NCBI GenBank assembly: GCA_017421145.1
Contig: JAFOTA010000208.1
Coordinates: 1 to 19,416 of the forward strand
Direction: 5' to 3'
Source: Treponema sp.
GTDB taxonomy: Bacteria > Spirochaetota > Spirochaetia > Treponematales > Treponemataceae
Length of the DNA stretch: 19,416 nt
The notes beneath the pieces were generated by a model, which saw only the letters and a program-made list of their open reading frames with translations, made no database searches and was not told the DNA's origin. Made by a program: the position numbers and the translations under genes. Shown here one piece after another: positions 7,962-16,114 of the stretch (the stretch's first letter is position 1; each line of letters opens with the position of its first letter).

Positions 7962-8297
7962 ATGAAGAATTTTGAAGAAAAGCTCAAAAGGCTTGAAGAA
8001 CTCAGCGAAGCAATAAAACGCAGCGACATAACCCTTGAGGACGCTCTTAAAAATTTTGAGGAAGGAATCAAGCTTGCAAAGGGAATGGAAAAGGAGCTTG
8101 ACGCAATCGAAGGAAAAATCCAGATCCTCATGAATTCCCCGGCAGATGATGAGGCTCCGGATGAAGAAGCTTCCGGTGAAGAGCCGCAGAAAAAGAAAAG
8201 CGTGCGCGCAAAAAAATCAAAGGATGACCAGGGTGACGCTCCTGTGCTTGATTTGTTCACGCCCAGCACGGAAGTAAACGGAACACGGAACGGATAA
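7962..8297 (+). CDS. xseB: Exodeoxyribonuclease VII small subunit with extended tail
   Basis: Residues 1-62 match XseB: two helices with NFEEKLKRLEELSEAIKRSD, then LEDALKNFEEGIKLAKG, which form the small-subunit stalk around XseA. The protein has 111 residues, while XseB is usually about 70-85. The extra tail (about 60-111) is acidic at first (DDEAPDEEASGEE), then lysine-rich (KKKSVRAKKSK), and holds APVLDLFTP at 93-101. LDLF resembles the core of the sliding-clamp-binding peptide QL(S/D)LF. That reading is inference; a low-complexity linker is the alternative. The gene starts nine bases after xseA, behind a good Shine-Dalgarno, and one base separates it from mutL. Confidence 0.93.
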   Translation: MKNFEEKLKRLEELSEAIKRSDITLEDALKNFEEGIKLAKGMEKELDAIEGKIQILMNSPADDEAPDEEASGEEPQKKKSVRAKKSKDDQGDAPVLDLFTPSTEVNGTRNG

Positions 8298-8298
8298 A

Positions 8299-10200
8299 AT
8301 GGAAGATCAGATCAAGACGGACGTAAGAAAACCGGTGCGCAGGCTCGATGCAGAAGTCGCAAGAAAAATTGCCGCAGGCGAAGTCATAGACAGACCGAAC
8401 GCAATAGTGCGCGAGCTTATGGACAATGCAGTTGATTCCGGGGCTTCGGAGATATCGGTTGAAATAAGCGGAGGCGGAATAGAAAAAATCCGCGTGATCG
8501 ACAACGGATGCGGCATGACCAAGGATGACCTTGAAAACTGTGCGCGGCCGCATGCAACCAGCAAGATTTCAACCGAAACGGATCTGCTTAGGCTGACGAC
8601 CCTTGGTTTCCGAGGAGAAGCACTTTCGTCAATGGCTGCGGTGAGCCGTCTTGAAATAACTTCCGGCGGATGGAGGATGAATGCGTCCGTAACTGAAGAC
8701 CACATAATCTCTCAGGCAGCATCGGCAAAGGGAACCATCGTCCAGACTTCGGCATTGTTTGAAAACTTTCCGGCACGAAGGCAGTTTTTAAAACGCCCGG
8801 CAAGCGAAGGAATCCTATGCCGCACGACTTTTGAAGAAAAAGCACTTGCAAGACCAGACATATCGTTCAGCCTGACCATGGACGGAGAAAAAAAGCTCGT
8901 TCTTCCGAAAGCAAAGTCACTTGCGGAGCGCTTCGTACAGACCATGGAATTTTTTGAAAGCGAAGACGATTTCCATGAAGTCTCATCGGATTCAGGCGAC
9001 GGCTCATGGTCATTCTCGCTTATCGTCGGTTCGCCATCGGTCTCAAGGAGCAACAGGAAAAACATTTCGGTCTACGTAAACGGACGAAAAATAAACGAAT
9101 ATTCGCTAGTGCAGGCAATAGAATACGGAGCGCAGGGATTTTTCCCGAACGGAACCCACCCGGTAGCATGTCTTTTCGTCACTATGGATCCCTCCCTGGT
9201 TGACTTCAACATACATCCGGCAAAAAAAGAGGCAAGGTTCAAGGACCTTAACCCGTTGCACCATCAGGTGAGCATGACTTCAAGGAATTTTTTCAAGCAG
9301 TACACGATGAAGTCCATGGTCATGCAGGCGGAAGACCTTGAATGCAGGAGCGTTGACCTAGATTTCGGAAGTGCCGTAAAAACCGCGGACGAACCTTCAT
9401 ACGGATACGGATCATCCAAAAGCGCAACCCAAAGCACGGGCATACATGAAAAAACATATCTTTCAGGAAGCGACAGGCGTTCTTCATTTTTCAGGCGCAC
9501 TACGGAAAACTTCCCGTCCGGAAAACCAGCAGAAACTTCGGCAACCAAATCTTACGTCGAAAAGCTTGCGGAGCTGGCTGCTGCACCGGCAGTTCATGAA
9601 GAAGAAAGCACCGTCATAAAACCGAATTACATTCCCGGAAAATTCGACGACGAAAAAAACGGATTCCATTTCGTAGGATCCGCACTAGGGACTTTTCTGA
9701 TTGCAGAAAAAAATTCGACCCTCTACATAATCGACCAGCATGCGGCGCACGAACGGTACATATACAATCAGATAATGGATGCGGCCGGAGAAAAACAGGA
9801 GCTTTTGGTTCCGTACACGGTGAACACAGATTCGGAAGCCGACGACAAGTATCTTTCGGAAATATCAGATTCGCTTGAGGAAGCAGGATTCACCGGAAAA
9901 AACTGCGGCAAAGGAAGATGGGAATTCACGACGGTTCCCGCAAGATGGAAAGGAAGCGAGGCAGACCTTGCAAGGGATCTACTGGACAGGAGGATACATC
10001 CCCACGACATGATAAACGCGGTTGCGGCAAGCACTGCATGCAGGATGGCTGTAATGGACGGTGACATGCTCGACGAAAAGACAGCGGCATGGATTGCAGA
10101 ACAGGCACTGCTCCTCCCCGACCCTCATTGTCCGCACGGAAGACCTGTATACACGACAATCACAAGAAGGCAGCTTTTCATGCTCGTAAAAAGAATTTAG
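8299..10200 (+). CDS. mutL: DNA mismatch repair protein MutL
   Basis: 633 residues, normal for MutL. It links mismatch recognition by MutS to strand incision. The N-terminal GHKL ATPase is clear: AAGEVIDRP at 25-33, REL-MDNAVDSGA with catalytic E39 and N43, DNGCGM at 68-73, and TLGFRGEALSS at 101-111. A variable linker (about 345-440) is rich in S, T and K. The C-terminal endonuclease-type domain has DQHAAHE at 479-485, ACR at 580-582 and CPHGRP at 611-616, so this is a nicking MutL of the kind found in bacteria without MutH. The DQHA(X)2E(X)4E motif ends in N490 rather than E. QELLVP at 500-505 resembles the clamp-binding motif QEMIVP of Bacillus MutL. It lies one base after xseB and is probably cotranscribed with it; the Shine-Dalgarno is weak. 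Confidence 0.97.
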   Translation: MEDQIKTDVRKPVRRLDAEVARKIAAGEVIDRPNAIVRELMDNAVDSGASEISVEISGGGIEKIRVIDNGCGMTKDDLENCARPHATSKISTETDLLRLTTLGFRGEALSSMAAVSRLEITSGGWRMNASVTEDHIISQAASAKGTIVQTSALFENFPARRQFLKRPASEGILCRTTFEEKALARPDISFSLTMDGEKKLVLPKAKSLAERFVQTMEFFESEDDFHEVSSDSGDGSWSFSLIVGSPSVSRSNRKNISVYVNGRKINEYSLVQAIEYGAQGFFPNGTHPVACLFVTMDPSLVDFNIHPAKKEARFKDLNPLHHQVSMTSRNFFKQYTMKSMVMQAEDLECRSVDLDFGSAVKTADEPSYGYGSSKSATQSTGIHEKTYLSGSDRRSSFFRRTTENFPSGKPAETSATKSYVEKLAELAAAPAVHEEESTVIKPNYIPGKFDDEKNGFHFVGSALGTFLIAEKNSTLYIIDQHAAHERYIYNQIMDAAGEKQELLVPYTVNTDSEADDKYLSEISDSLEEAGFTGKNCGKGRWEFTTVPARWKGSEADLARDLLDRRIHPHDMINAVAASTACRMAVMDGDMLDEKTAAWIAEQALLLPDPHCPHGRPVYTTITRRQLFMLVKRI

Positions 10201-10218
10201 GTCTTTCCATAAACGCAC

Positions 10219-10247
10219 TTAAACAACGCGGTTCTATATGATATAAT
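10219..10247 (+). promoter_or_regulatory. Extended -10 promoter of the dehydrogenase-pncB unit
   Basis: A perfect TATAAT (10242-10247) is preceded by TG one base upstream, the extended -10 pattern TGATATAAT. The best -35 at 17-base spacing is the weak TTAAAC. The expected start is about 10254, directly before the ATG at 10255, and no Shine-Dalgarno lies between them, so the mRNA would be leaderless. Confidence 0.6.
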
Positions 10248-10254
10248 CTTTTCC

Positions 10255-11106
10255 ATGAAGAGACTTATAATCGTAACCGGTGCATCCAGCGGCATGGGCG
10301 TAAGCTTTGCAAGCCAGCTGGCAAAAGAAAGCGCGGATTTTTCAAAGGACGCAGGCACGGAAAAACTTGCATCGGATGAAATCTGGATAATCGCACGCAG
10401 GACTGACAGGCTTGAAGAAACCAAAGCCAGGATAGAAGCGGAAAAAGAACGGTACGGCGGAACATACCCTTCCGTAAAATGCATACCGATGGACATAAGC
10501 GGAAAGCAGGGCGCATGTGCAGTAAAAAAGCTCCTTGACACCGAAAACTCAATATCCGAAGGCGGAATCAGGATAAACGTCCTCGTAAACAATGCAGGAT
10601 TCGGAACATACGGTGAATTCGCAGACACTGACACCGGCCGCGAAATGGACATGATAGACCTGGACTGCACTTCCCTCACCGGAATCACTGGATTTGCGCT
10701 TCCATACATGGAAAAAGGCTCGCGCATAATAAACACTGCTTCACTGGCATCTTTCATGCCCCTGGGAAACTTTGCGGTATACGGCGCATGCAAAGCCTAT
10801 GTACTCAGCTTTTCCGTAGCAATAGCGGCGGAACTCAGGCACAAGGGAATATCCGTCACTGCACTCTGTCCCGGCCCCGTAAGCACTGAATTTGCAAACG
10901 TCGCATCAAAAGGAGCGCGCAAAAAAGTAAGGCACGGAAAGGATCCGGAAAAAACAGTAGAACACTGCATCAAAAAATCACGCAAGGGAAAGCTTTATTC
11001 ACTCTGGGCTTTCAAGTGGAAATTCAAGGCTGCGGCATCAAGATTCATAGGGCGCTATGCAGGAGCATGGTTCACGTACAAATACTGCAAGAGGCCGAGC
11101 AACTGA
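10255..11106 (+). CDS. Short-chain dehydrogenase/reductase (SDR family)
   Basis: 283 residues of a classical SDR, an NAD(P)H-dependent oxidoreductase with a Rossmann fold. The cofactor motif TGASSGMG lies at 8-15, followed by a 16-residue insertion (about 26-41) before the IWIIARR strand, whose two arginines suggest NADPH. NNAG is at 112-115. The catalytic set is S163 (NTASLAS), Y176 and K180 (YGACK), and the CPGPVSTEF loop is at 205-213. The basic C-terminus (about 218-283) is longer than usual and lacks an obvious membrane segment. The substrate cannot be told from sequence. A promoter sits directly upstream, and pncB starts two bases after the stop, so the two form an operon separate from mutL. 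Any functional link to NAD salvage is only suggested by the pairing. Confidence 0.9.
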   Translation: MKRLIIVTGASSGMGVSFASQLAKESADFSKDAGTEKLASDEIWIIARRTDRLEETKARIEAEKERYGGTYPSVKCIPMDISGKQGACAVKKLLDTENSISEGGIRINVLVNNAGFGTYGEFADTDTGREMDMIDLDCTSLTGITGFALPYMEKGSRIINTASLASFMPLGNFAVYGACKAYVLSFSVAIAAELRHKGISVTALCPGPVSTEFANVASKGARKKVRHGKDPEKTVEHCIKKSRKGKLYSLWAFKWKFKAAASRFIGRYAGAWFTYKYCKRPSN

Positions 11107-11108
11107 TT

Positions 11109-12560
11109 ATGGACGGACATACTGACGGCGCAAGGAGCGCATTATTCACCGATTTCTACGAACTCACGATGGCGCAGGGATACTGGAAGCAGGGCATGGA
11201 TTTTCCGGTGGTCTTCGACGTTTTTTTCAGGAAGCATCCTTTCAACGGAGGATTTTCGGTTTTTGCAGGAATCGAAACATGCATGGACATGCTCTCCGGA
11301 TTCACTTTTTCAGAAAGCGACGTCAGTTTCCTAAAATCGCAGGGAATATTCGAAGACGGTTTTCTGGATTATTTAAAAGATTTCCGTTTTACAGGCGACC
11401 TCTACAGCTTTGACGAAGGCTCCCTTATTTTTCCGCAGGAACCGGTGATCAGGATACACGCGGATCTGATCCAGGCGCAGATAATCGAAGGGCTGATACT
11501 GAACCAATGCAACTTCCAGACGCTGATCGCAACAAAAACGGCAAGGGTCTGGCTTGCAAGCGGAAAACAGGACATACTTGAATTCGGACTCAGGAGGGCG
11601 CAGGGAATTGACGGTGCCATGAGCGCGACAAGGGCTGCATTCATAGGCGGAGCGTGTTCCACAAGCAATACTCTGGGAGCAAAGACATACGGAATCCCGG
11701 CGGCAGGGACTATGGCACATTCATGGGTGCTTTCATTTCCGACCGAGCTTGAGGCATTCGAAGCATACGCAAAAATCTATCCAGAAAATTCAATATTTCT
11801 GATCGACACATACGACACACTGAAATCAGGCATAAAGAACGCAATAAAAGTCGGCTCAAAGCTTTATGCACAGGGACACAAATTCGGCGTGCGCCTTGAT
11901 TCAGGAGACATAGCGTATCTTTCGCAGGAAGTAAGGAAAGAGCTTGACAATGCAGGATTCCCGGACGCATTCATCACGGTGTCGAACGAGCTTACGGAAG
12001 AAATAATCTCTGCCCTTAAATCATGCGGCGCACCGGTTGACAGCTGGGGAGTCGGAACGAACATGGTCACCGGAGGAACCGAATCAAGCTTTTCGGGTGT
12101 CTATAAAATGTGCGCAAGGACGGATCCAGAGACAGGCAGCATGATACCGGTAATGAAAATCAGCGACAATCCTACAAAAGCCACGAACCCAGGAATAAAA
12201 AACGTGTACCGCTTGTACGATGAAAACGGCATGGCAAAAGGCGACATAATCTCCCTTGAAAACGAAATCATTGAAAAGGGAAAAGAATACCGCTACTACC
12301 ACCCGATGATAGACTACAGGCATTTTTCGTTCACCGCAGAAAGCGTAAGTCCCATGCTGAAAAAAAAGATGACGGGGGGACTCCGCATTGGGCAAAGAAT
12401 CCCCGACCCTGAGCAGATCAGGATAAGCCGGAAAAGGATGACCGACGAAATGACTGCATTCGACGATTCATACAAGAGGATCCTGAATCCGCACATATAC
12501 AAGGTTTCGATCAGCGAAAAACTGAAGGACCTTAAGCTGAGCTTTTTGAAGAACTACTGA
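11109..12560 (+). CDS. pncB: Nicotinate phosphoribosyltransferase
   Basis: Joins nicotinate to PRPP, with ATP hydrolysis, to give nicotinate mononucleotide, the entry step of the Preiss-Handler NAD salvage route (EC 6.3.4.21). From the ATG at 11109 it has 483 residues, normal for the family. Evidence includes ALFTDFYELTMAQGYW near the N-terminus, FDVFFRKHPF, the GTMAHSW motif with the probable catalytic histidine H204, VRLDSGD at 261-267, and the phosphate-binding GVGTNMVTGG. The frame is open back to 11016, but those 31 residues lie inside the upstream dehydrogenase and do not look like NAPRTase. Starting two bases after the dehydrogenase stop, it is probably translationally coupled. Its 3' end overlaps the convergent lipoprotein gene by 7 bases. 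Identification is secure. Confidence 0.95.
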   Translation: MDGHTDGARSALFTDFYELTMAQGYWKQGMDFPVVFDVFFRKHPFNGGFSVFAGIETCMDMLSGFTFSESDVSFLKSQGIFEDGFLDYLKDFRFTGDLYSFDEGSLIFPQEPVIRIHADLIQAQIIEGLILNQCNFQTLIATKTARVWLASGKQDILEFGLRRAQGIDGAMSATRAAFIGGACSTSNTLGAKTYGIPAAGTMAHSWVLSFPTELEAFEAYAKIYPENSIFLIDTYDTLKSGIKNAIKVGSKLYAQGHKFGVRLDSGDIAYLSQEVRKELDNAGFPDAFITVSNELTEEIISALKSCGAPVDSWGVGTNMVTGGTESSFSGVYKMCARTDPETGSMIPVMKISDNPTKATNPGIKNVYRLYDENGMAKGDIISLENEIIEKGKEYRYYHPMIDYRHFSFTAESVSPMLKKKMTGGLRIGQRIPDPEQIRISRKRMTDEMTAFDDSYKRILNPHIYKVSISEKLKDLKLSFLKNY

Positions 12561-13384
12561 TTTCCGTACATGATGCTCTGAGAAAGCGACGTTGATTCGG
12601 TTTCCTCACCGGAAGATGAACCGGAAGCGTTTTCAGGCACATGTCCGGTATAGTCCATGATGAAGCGGTTCACGACAGATTCAATCACGCCGGGAAAATA
12701 GCCCACGACAACATCCCTTTCCCATGCTCCGTTTTTGTAATCGACGGAATCAGGTGAAATGCCGCTGTATGTCTTGTAGAGCACTTTTTCTCCCTCTGCG
12801 TCAGCCACATAAACTTTGAGGGTGACCCTTGCCGCAACCCTGGAATCAAAAAATCCGTCCTGGACTTTTTCTTTCTGGAATATGAATTCCGCAAACATGG
12901 TTCCTCCTGCTCCGGTCTGGGATGCAATCTTCCTGTTGCGTGACTTTCCGCTGTAATCAAGCGCCATGAAACCGTCGGCATTGGTCCATGTGTCCGCATC
13001 CTGCATGAATTTGTTGAACGAGCTTTTGTACACGTCAGATTCATGGAGAGCCTCCCTGCTTTTTACGCTGACACCGTTTTCTTCAAGCGCGGCAATCAGT
13101 ATTTCAGCGGCCTGGTCAATCCTTTCCTGTACGGTTTTGTATTCCGGGTTGTCCTTTTCGATGAATTTGTTCAGGTCAGAAGAAATAAGACCGCCGGCAG
13201 TAGTGCTTTCGTCAGTGTTTCTTCCGCTGTTTTTTACGTACCACGGAACAGATGAATTCGAATAAACCGAAACAACGGCAATCGGTGAATAATCAGCAAT
13301 GTCAATCTGCCTTGCAGACTTGCACCCAAAAAAAGATGCGCACAAAAGCACTGCGGAAAAAACAGCGGCAAACGTTTTCTTCAT
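12554..13384 (-). CDS. Lipoprotein of unknown function, last gene of the kinase operon
   Basis: 276 residues. The first 20 form a lipoprotein signal (MKK, hydrophobic stretch, SFFGC), with lipidation expected at C21, so the protein should be anchored in the inner or outer membrane facing the periplasm or surface. The body starts with a strand-like IAVVSVYSN and a helical ERIDQAAEILIAALEENGVSV segment, loosely recalling the LpoB/CsgG-type lipoprotein fold. Later come paired strands (RVTLKVYVADAEGEKVLY). The C-terminal tail is rich in S and E. I do not recognise the family. Its ATG overlaps the stop of the upstream regulator (ATGA), with GGAG about nine bases before, so it belongs to the signalling operon and may be an envelope sensor or effector of it (inference). 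Confidence 0.8.
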   Translation of the reverse strand: MKKTFAAVFSAVLLCASFFGCKSARQIDIADYSPIAVVSVYSNSSVPWYVKNSGRNTDESTTAGGLISSDLNKFIEKDNPEYKTVQERIDQAAEILIAALEENGVSVKSREALHESDVYKSSFNKFMQDADTWTNADGFMALDYSGKSRNRKIASQTGAGGTMFAEFIFQKEKVQDGFFDSRVAARVTLKVYVADAEGEKVLYKTYSGISPDSVDYKNGAWERDVVVGYFPGVIESVVNRFIMDYTGHVPENASGSSSGEETESTSLSQSIMYGNQ

Positions 13385-14118
13385 AATTTTTCTCCATTTA
13401 TTTTTTCCCTGAAATTTTCGAGCGCGTCCTGGTTCACGTCAAAAACATACTTTCCTTTCTGGCTTTTTACGATCGCCATTTCAAGCTGAGGAAATTCAAG
13501 GAGTCTTTTTCTGATATACGCTATATAGGCATAGAGGTTAGCCATTGCCTTGGAATCATCGCGGCTCCACATTTTACGGCAAAGCTCCGCACCGTCTATC
13601 GATTCACCCGGATTCCTGAAAAAAAGCTCGAACAGGCTGAATTTCGAATTCGGCATTCTGAGCATTTCCTTCAGTTTTTTGAGAACGTCCATGCGGCTTT
13701 CGTTTTTCTGCACGCTTTTCACCTCAGCGCCGTCTTTTTGCACTGCGGCACAGATTACGGCAGAAGAAAGGCATTCAAGGAATTCATGCGTACTGTCGTT
13801 TACGGAACCATAATATTCCGACAAAGTGCGCTCCCATTTTTCAATGAAGCATTCCTTGGTAAAATCAGGGAAAGGGTCGTTGTAAAACACGAAAGGAATT
13901 TTTTCCCCGCATGTTTTTTCAGCGATGCTTTCATAGGGATTGTTGGATTCAAATCCGAAAAACCTGAAATCACAAAGCAGGATCCCGATTCCGCGCTCCC
14001 TGTGAAAATCAACCACAAGATTCATATCCGGGCAGATGATAGGAAAATATCCCTTGCGCCGCAGATATGAATCAAAGGTGCATGAATCAGGATTTTTGGT
14101 CAGGACGACAACGTTCAC
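13381..14118 (-). CDS. Atypical receiver plus winged-helix transcriptional regulator
   Basis: 245 residues from the GTG at 14118. GGGGA lies five bases upstream, and the gene starts one base after the kinase stop. A TTG at 14142 in the same frame would give 253 residues and a 23-base overlap but has no Shine-Dalgarno. Residues 1-110 look like a degenerate receiver: strand VNVVVLT, ILLCDFRFF with D50 where a phosphoacceptor would sit, and IPFVFYND. The acidic pair normally following strand 1 is absent (TKNPD). Residues about 155-228 resemble the OmpR/PhoB winged helix: FSLFELFFRNPGESI, ELCRKMW, NLYAYIAYIRKRL as recognition-helix region, and KGKYVFDV as the wing. It probably binds DNA. Its place after a Ser/Thr kinase suggests control by that kinase rather than a histidine kinase (inference). 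Confidence 0.75.
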   Translation of the reverse strand: MNVVVLTKNPDSCTFDSYLRRKGYFPIICPDMNLVVDFHRERGIGILLCDFRFFGFESNNPYESIAEKTCGEKIPFVFYNDPFPDFTKECFIEKWERTLSEYYGSVNDSTHEFLECLSSAVICAAVQKDGAEVKSVQKNESRMDVLKKLKEMLRMPNSKFSLFELFFRNPGESIDGAELCRKMWSRDDSKAMANLYAYIAYIRKRLLEFPQLEMAIVKSQKGKYVFDVNQDALENFREKINGEKL

Positions 14119-14119
14119 G

Positions 14120-16087
14120 TCATTCCCCGGCTTTTTGTTCAAGGGATGCGTTTATATAGATTTTGTCCTGGTACCAGTCAAGCGAAAGACCGAATTTCTC
14201 GGATTCATATCCCTTGCAGTTCACGTAGACATGCACTATAGGGCACTTCATTTCCTTTCCGTAAGTGTCGCATACCCAGTCATCCTTTATGAGAGAAGCA
14301 ACGTCATCTGCCTTGAGGTTTGCCTTTCCCTTGGTCTTTGAGACTGTTTCTGTCTTCTCATGGTTCTTTCCGGTATAGTCGATTACGAATTCACAGTCGT
14401 CGGTAATGTCGATTCCTGTTTTCCTGTCATAGACGACCGGACGTGCAAACGTAATTTTGCGGCCTTCGTTAAGGAAGTTGTCAAAAGTAACGTCAACCTG
14501 ACCGCTGGATGCCTTTGACCACCATGTATACGCCCCCACCCTGATAGTGCGCCATGCAACGACCGGACCCAGGCAGACCTTAACCCTGTAGTCACCCGGC
14601 TTTAGGAAAAGGAGCTTTGTTTTTTGGATTGAAGGATCCTTTTCGTCCTTTTCGAATCCCATGACCGGAACGTACTCATACTTGCTTTCATCTTCAGGAT
14701 GCGAGCGGTCCTTTATTGTTTCGATCCTTGCATGAGGATTTATGGTCTTTGAGATTTCCACGCCCGGCATGTAATTTTCAGGATCGGTGTTGTAATGGTA
14801 AAAATATGCCTCAGGAGTAAAACCGGAGCCTGCAACGTCATTGTCCGCGAATTTAAGCTGCACTGTAACCGGCGTATAAGTCTTGAACATCAGGTATTTC
14901 TGTATGAAACCGCTGTTGAACCCCGCTTTTATAAGCAGGAATATTCCGATTATGCCTACGACCACAGCTGCGGAGATTCCGGCTATCTTGTACCTTCTCC
15001 TGTTTTTCGACACCACGGCCCTGTACTTGTACTGCGACTTCGGATAGCTGACTATGGAATTCGCAAGTTCCTGCCTTATGTCCCTTTCGTTGAACGACTT
15101 TAGGTATCTGTCAATCTTGTGGATGATTTTGTCCACGGATGAATATCTTTCGGATTTGTTGAACCTTATGGTCTTTGAGATGATTTTCGTGACCACGGAC
15201 GGAAGTCCCTTTACAAGCTTCGTAGGCTTTATGTATTTTCCTTCCTGGATTTTCTTGTGCTGGTTCAAAAGGGAGTTTTCTGTATAAGGCTTGCATCCGG
15301 TGACCATCTCATAGAGCATTACGCCGAGCGAATAGATGTCCGCACGCGAATCGACCTCATGCACGTTCTCCATCTGTTCAGGAGCCATGTAGCTGAGCGT
15401 TCCCATGCTGGATTTTGTATTGGAATCACCGCCCATCGTTATGTTGTCGTTCACTACCTTGACGTTGGAAATCAATTTGGATTTCACTGGATTCGATTGG
15501 CTTTCTCCATCGGAAGTGCCGTCATTCGTTGATTCGACCCCTGAAATACCGAAGTCGGCGATCTTAACGTTTGCACCCTTTTCAATAAGGATGTTTGCAG
15601 GCTTTATATCCCTGTGGACTATCTTCTGATGGTGGGCAACCTTTAGTCCGCGGCAGATTTCCCTGAGAAGCCACAAAGAAAGTTCGGCCGGGAGTTTTCC
15701 GTCTTTTTCAAGGATTTTTCCAAGATCCATTCCTTCCACATATTCAAGGACTACGTATTCCTTGTCGGCGGTGCTCATGGTCTCATAAAAGCGCACTATC
15801 CTCTGTGAAGTAAGCCCGCTCAATATTCCGGCTTCACGGATAAAACGCTGCTTTCTGCTTCCGCCTGACTTGAGCATGGTCTTGATGACCACCGTTCTTT
15901 TAAGCTCAGGATCCTCACCAAGATAGACCGCTCCCATACCACCGGCACCGAGAGGGCGTATATTGATGTACTTCCCTATCGACTTTGGAACAGGCTCATT
16001 GGAAACCGATGCCCTGGGCCTTGTCTGAGAACTGCCTGAAATGGTAGTACGTTCGCTTGAATTTACGATTGTCTTGTCGCCTGCCAT
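14120..16087 (-). CDS. Transmembrane serine/threonine protein kinase
   Basis: 655 residues. After a T/S-rich N-terminus (1-36), residues 39-330 form a Hanks-type kinase: glycine loop LGAGGMGAVYLG at 46-57, VVIK with K69, HRDIKPANIL at 158-167 with catalytic D160, DFG at 178-180, and APE at 235-237. The stretch between DFG and APE is unusually long (about 55 residues), with an S/T/N-rich insertion near 185-227. One membrane segment (about 369-386) follows a basic KNRRRYK. The 265-residue C-terminal part would be periplasmic; it lacks PASTA repeats and looks strand-rich (YRVKVCLGPVVAWRTIRVGAYTWW). It could sense an envelope signal. GGGAGG sits five bases before the ATG. Upstream neighbours are a phosphatase-like gene and an FHA protein; the regulator follows after one base. 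The kinase call is firm; ligand and targets are unknown. Confidence 0.95.
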   Translation of the reverse strand: MAGDKTIVNSSERTTISGSSQTRPRASVSNEPVPKSIGKYINIRPLGAGGMGAVYLGEDPELKRTVVIKTMLKSGGSRKQRFIREAGILSGLTSQRIVRFYETMSTADKEYVVLEYVEGMDLGKILEKDGKLPAELSLWLLREICRGLKVAHHQKIVHRDIKPANILIEKGANVKIADFGISGVESTNDGTSDGESQSNPVKSKLISNVKVVNDNITMGGDSNTKSSMGTLSYMAPEQMENVHEVDSRADIYSLGVMLYEMVTGCKPYTENSLLNQHKKIQEGKYIKPTKLVKGLPSVVTKIISKTIRFNKSERYSSVDKIIHKIDRYLKSFNERDIRQELANSIVSYPKSQYKYRAVVSKNRRRYKIAGISAAVVVGIIGIFLLIKAGFNSGFIQKYLMFKTYTPVTVQLKFADNDVAGSGFTPEAYFYHYNTDPENYMPGVEISKTINPHARIETIKDRSHPEDESKYEYVPVMGFEKDEKDPSIQKTKLLFLKPGDYRVKVCLGPVVAWRTIRVGAYTWWSKASSGQVDVTFDNFLNEGRKITFARPVVYDRKTGIDITDDCEFVIDYTGKNHEKTETVSKTKGKANLKADDVASLIKDDWVCDTYGKEMKCPIVHVYVNCKGYESEKFGLSLDWYQDKIYINASLEQKAGE

Positions 16088-16092
16088 ATTTT

Positions 16093-16098
16093 CCTCCC
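16093..16098 (-). promoter_or_regulatory. Strong ribosome binding site of the kinase gene
   Basis: GGGAGG is placed five bases before the ATG at 16087, within the 27-base gap after the metallophosphoesterase stop. It supports the chosen start. Confidence 0.65.
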
Positions 16099-16114
16099 GA
16101 TTACATGGTACAGC

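Noticed and set aside
10201..10254. Terminator between mutL and the dehydrogenase
   Set aside because: No stem-loop with a T tract could be found, so readthrough from mutL into the dehydrogenase remains possible.
11016..11108. Possible 31-residue N-terminal extension of pncB
   Set aside because: It lies wholly inside the dehydrogenase gene and does not resemble the family; the ATG at 11109 directly after the dehydrogenase stop gives the expected N-terminus.
13381..14142. TTG start at 14142 for the regulator
   Set aside because: It has no Shine-Dalgarno and overlaps the kinase by 23 bases, whereas GTG at 14118 has GGGGA at five bases spacing. Not fully excluded.
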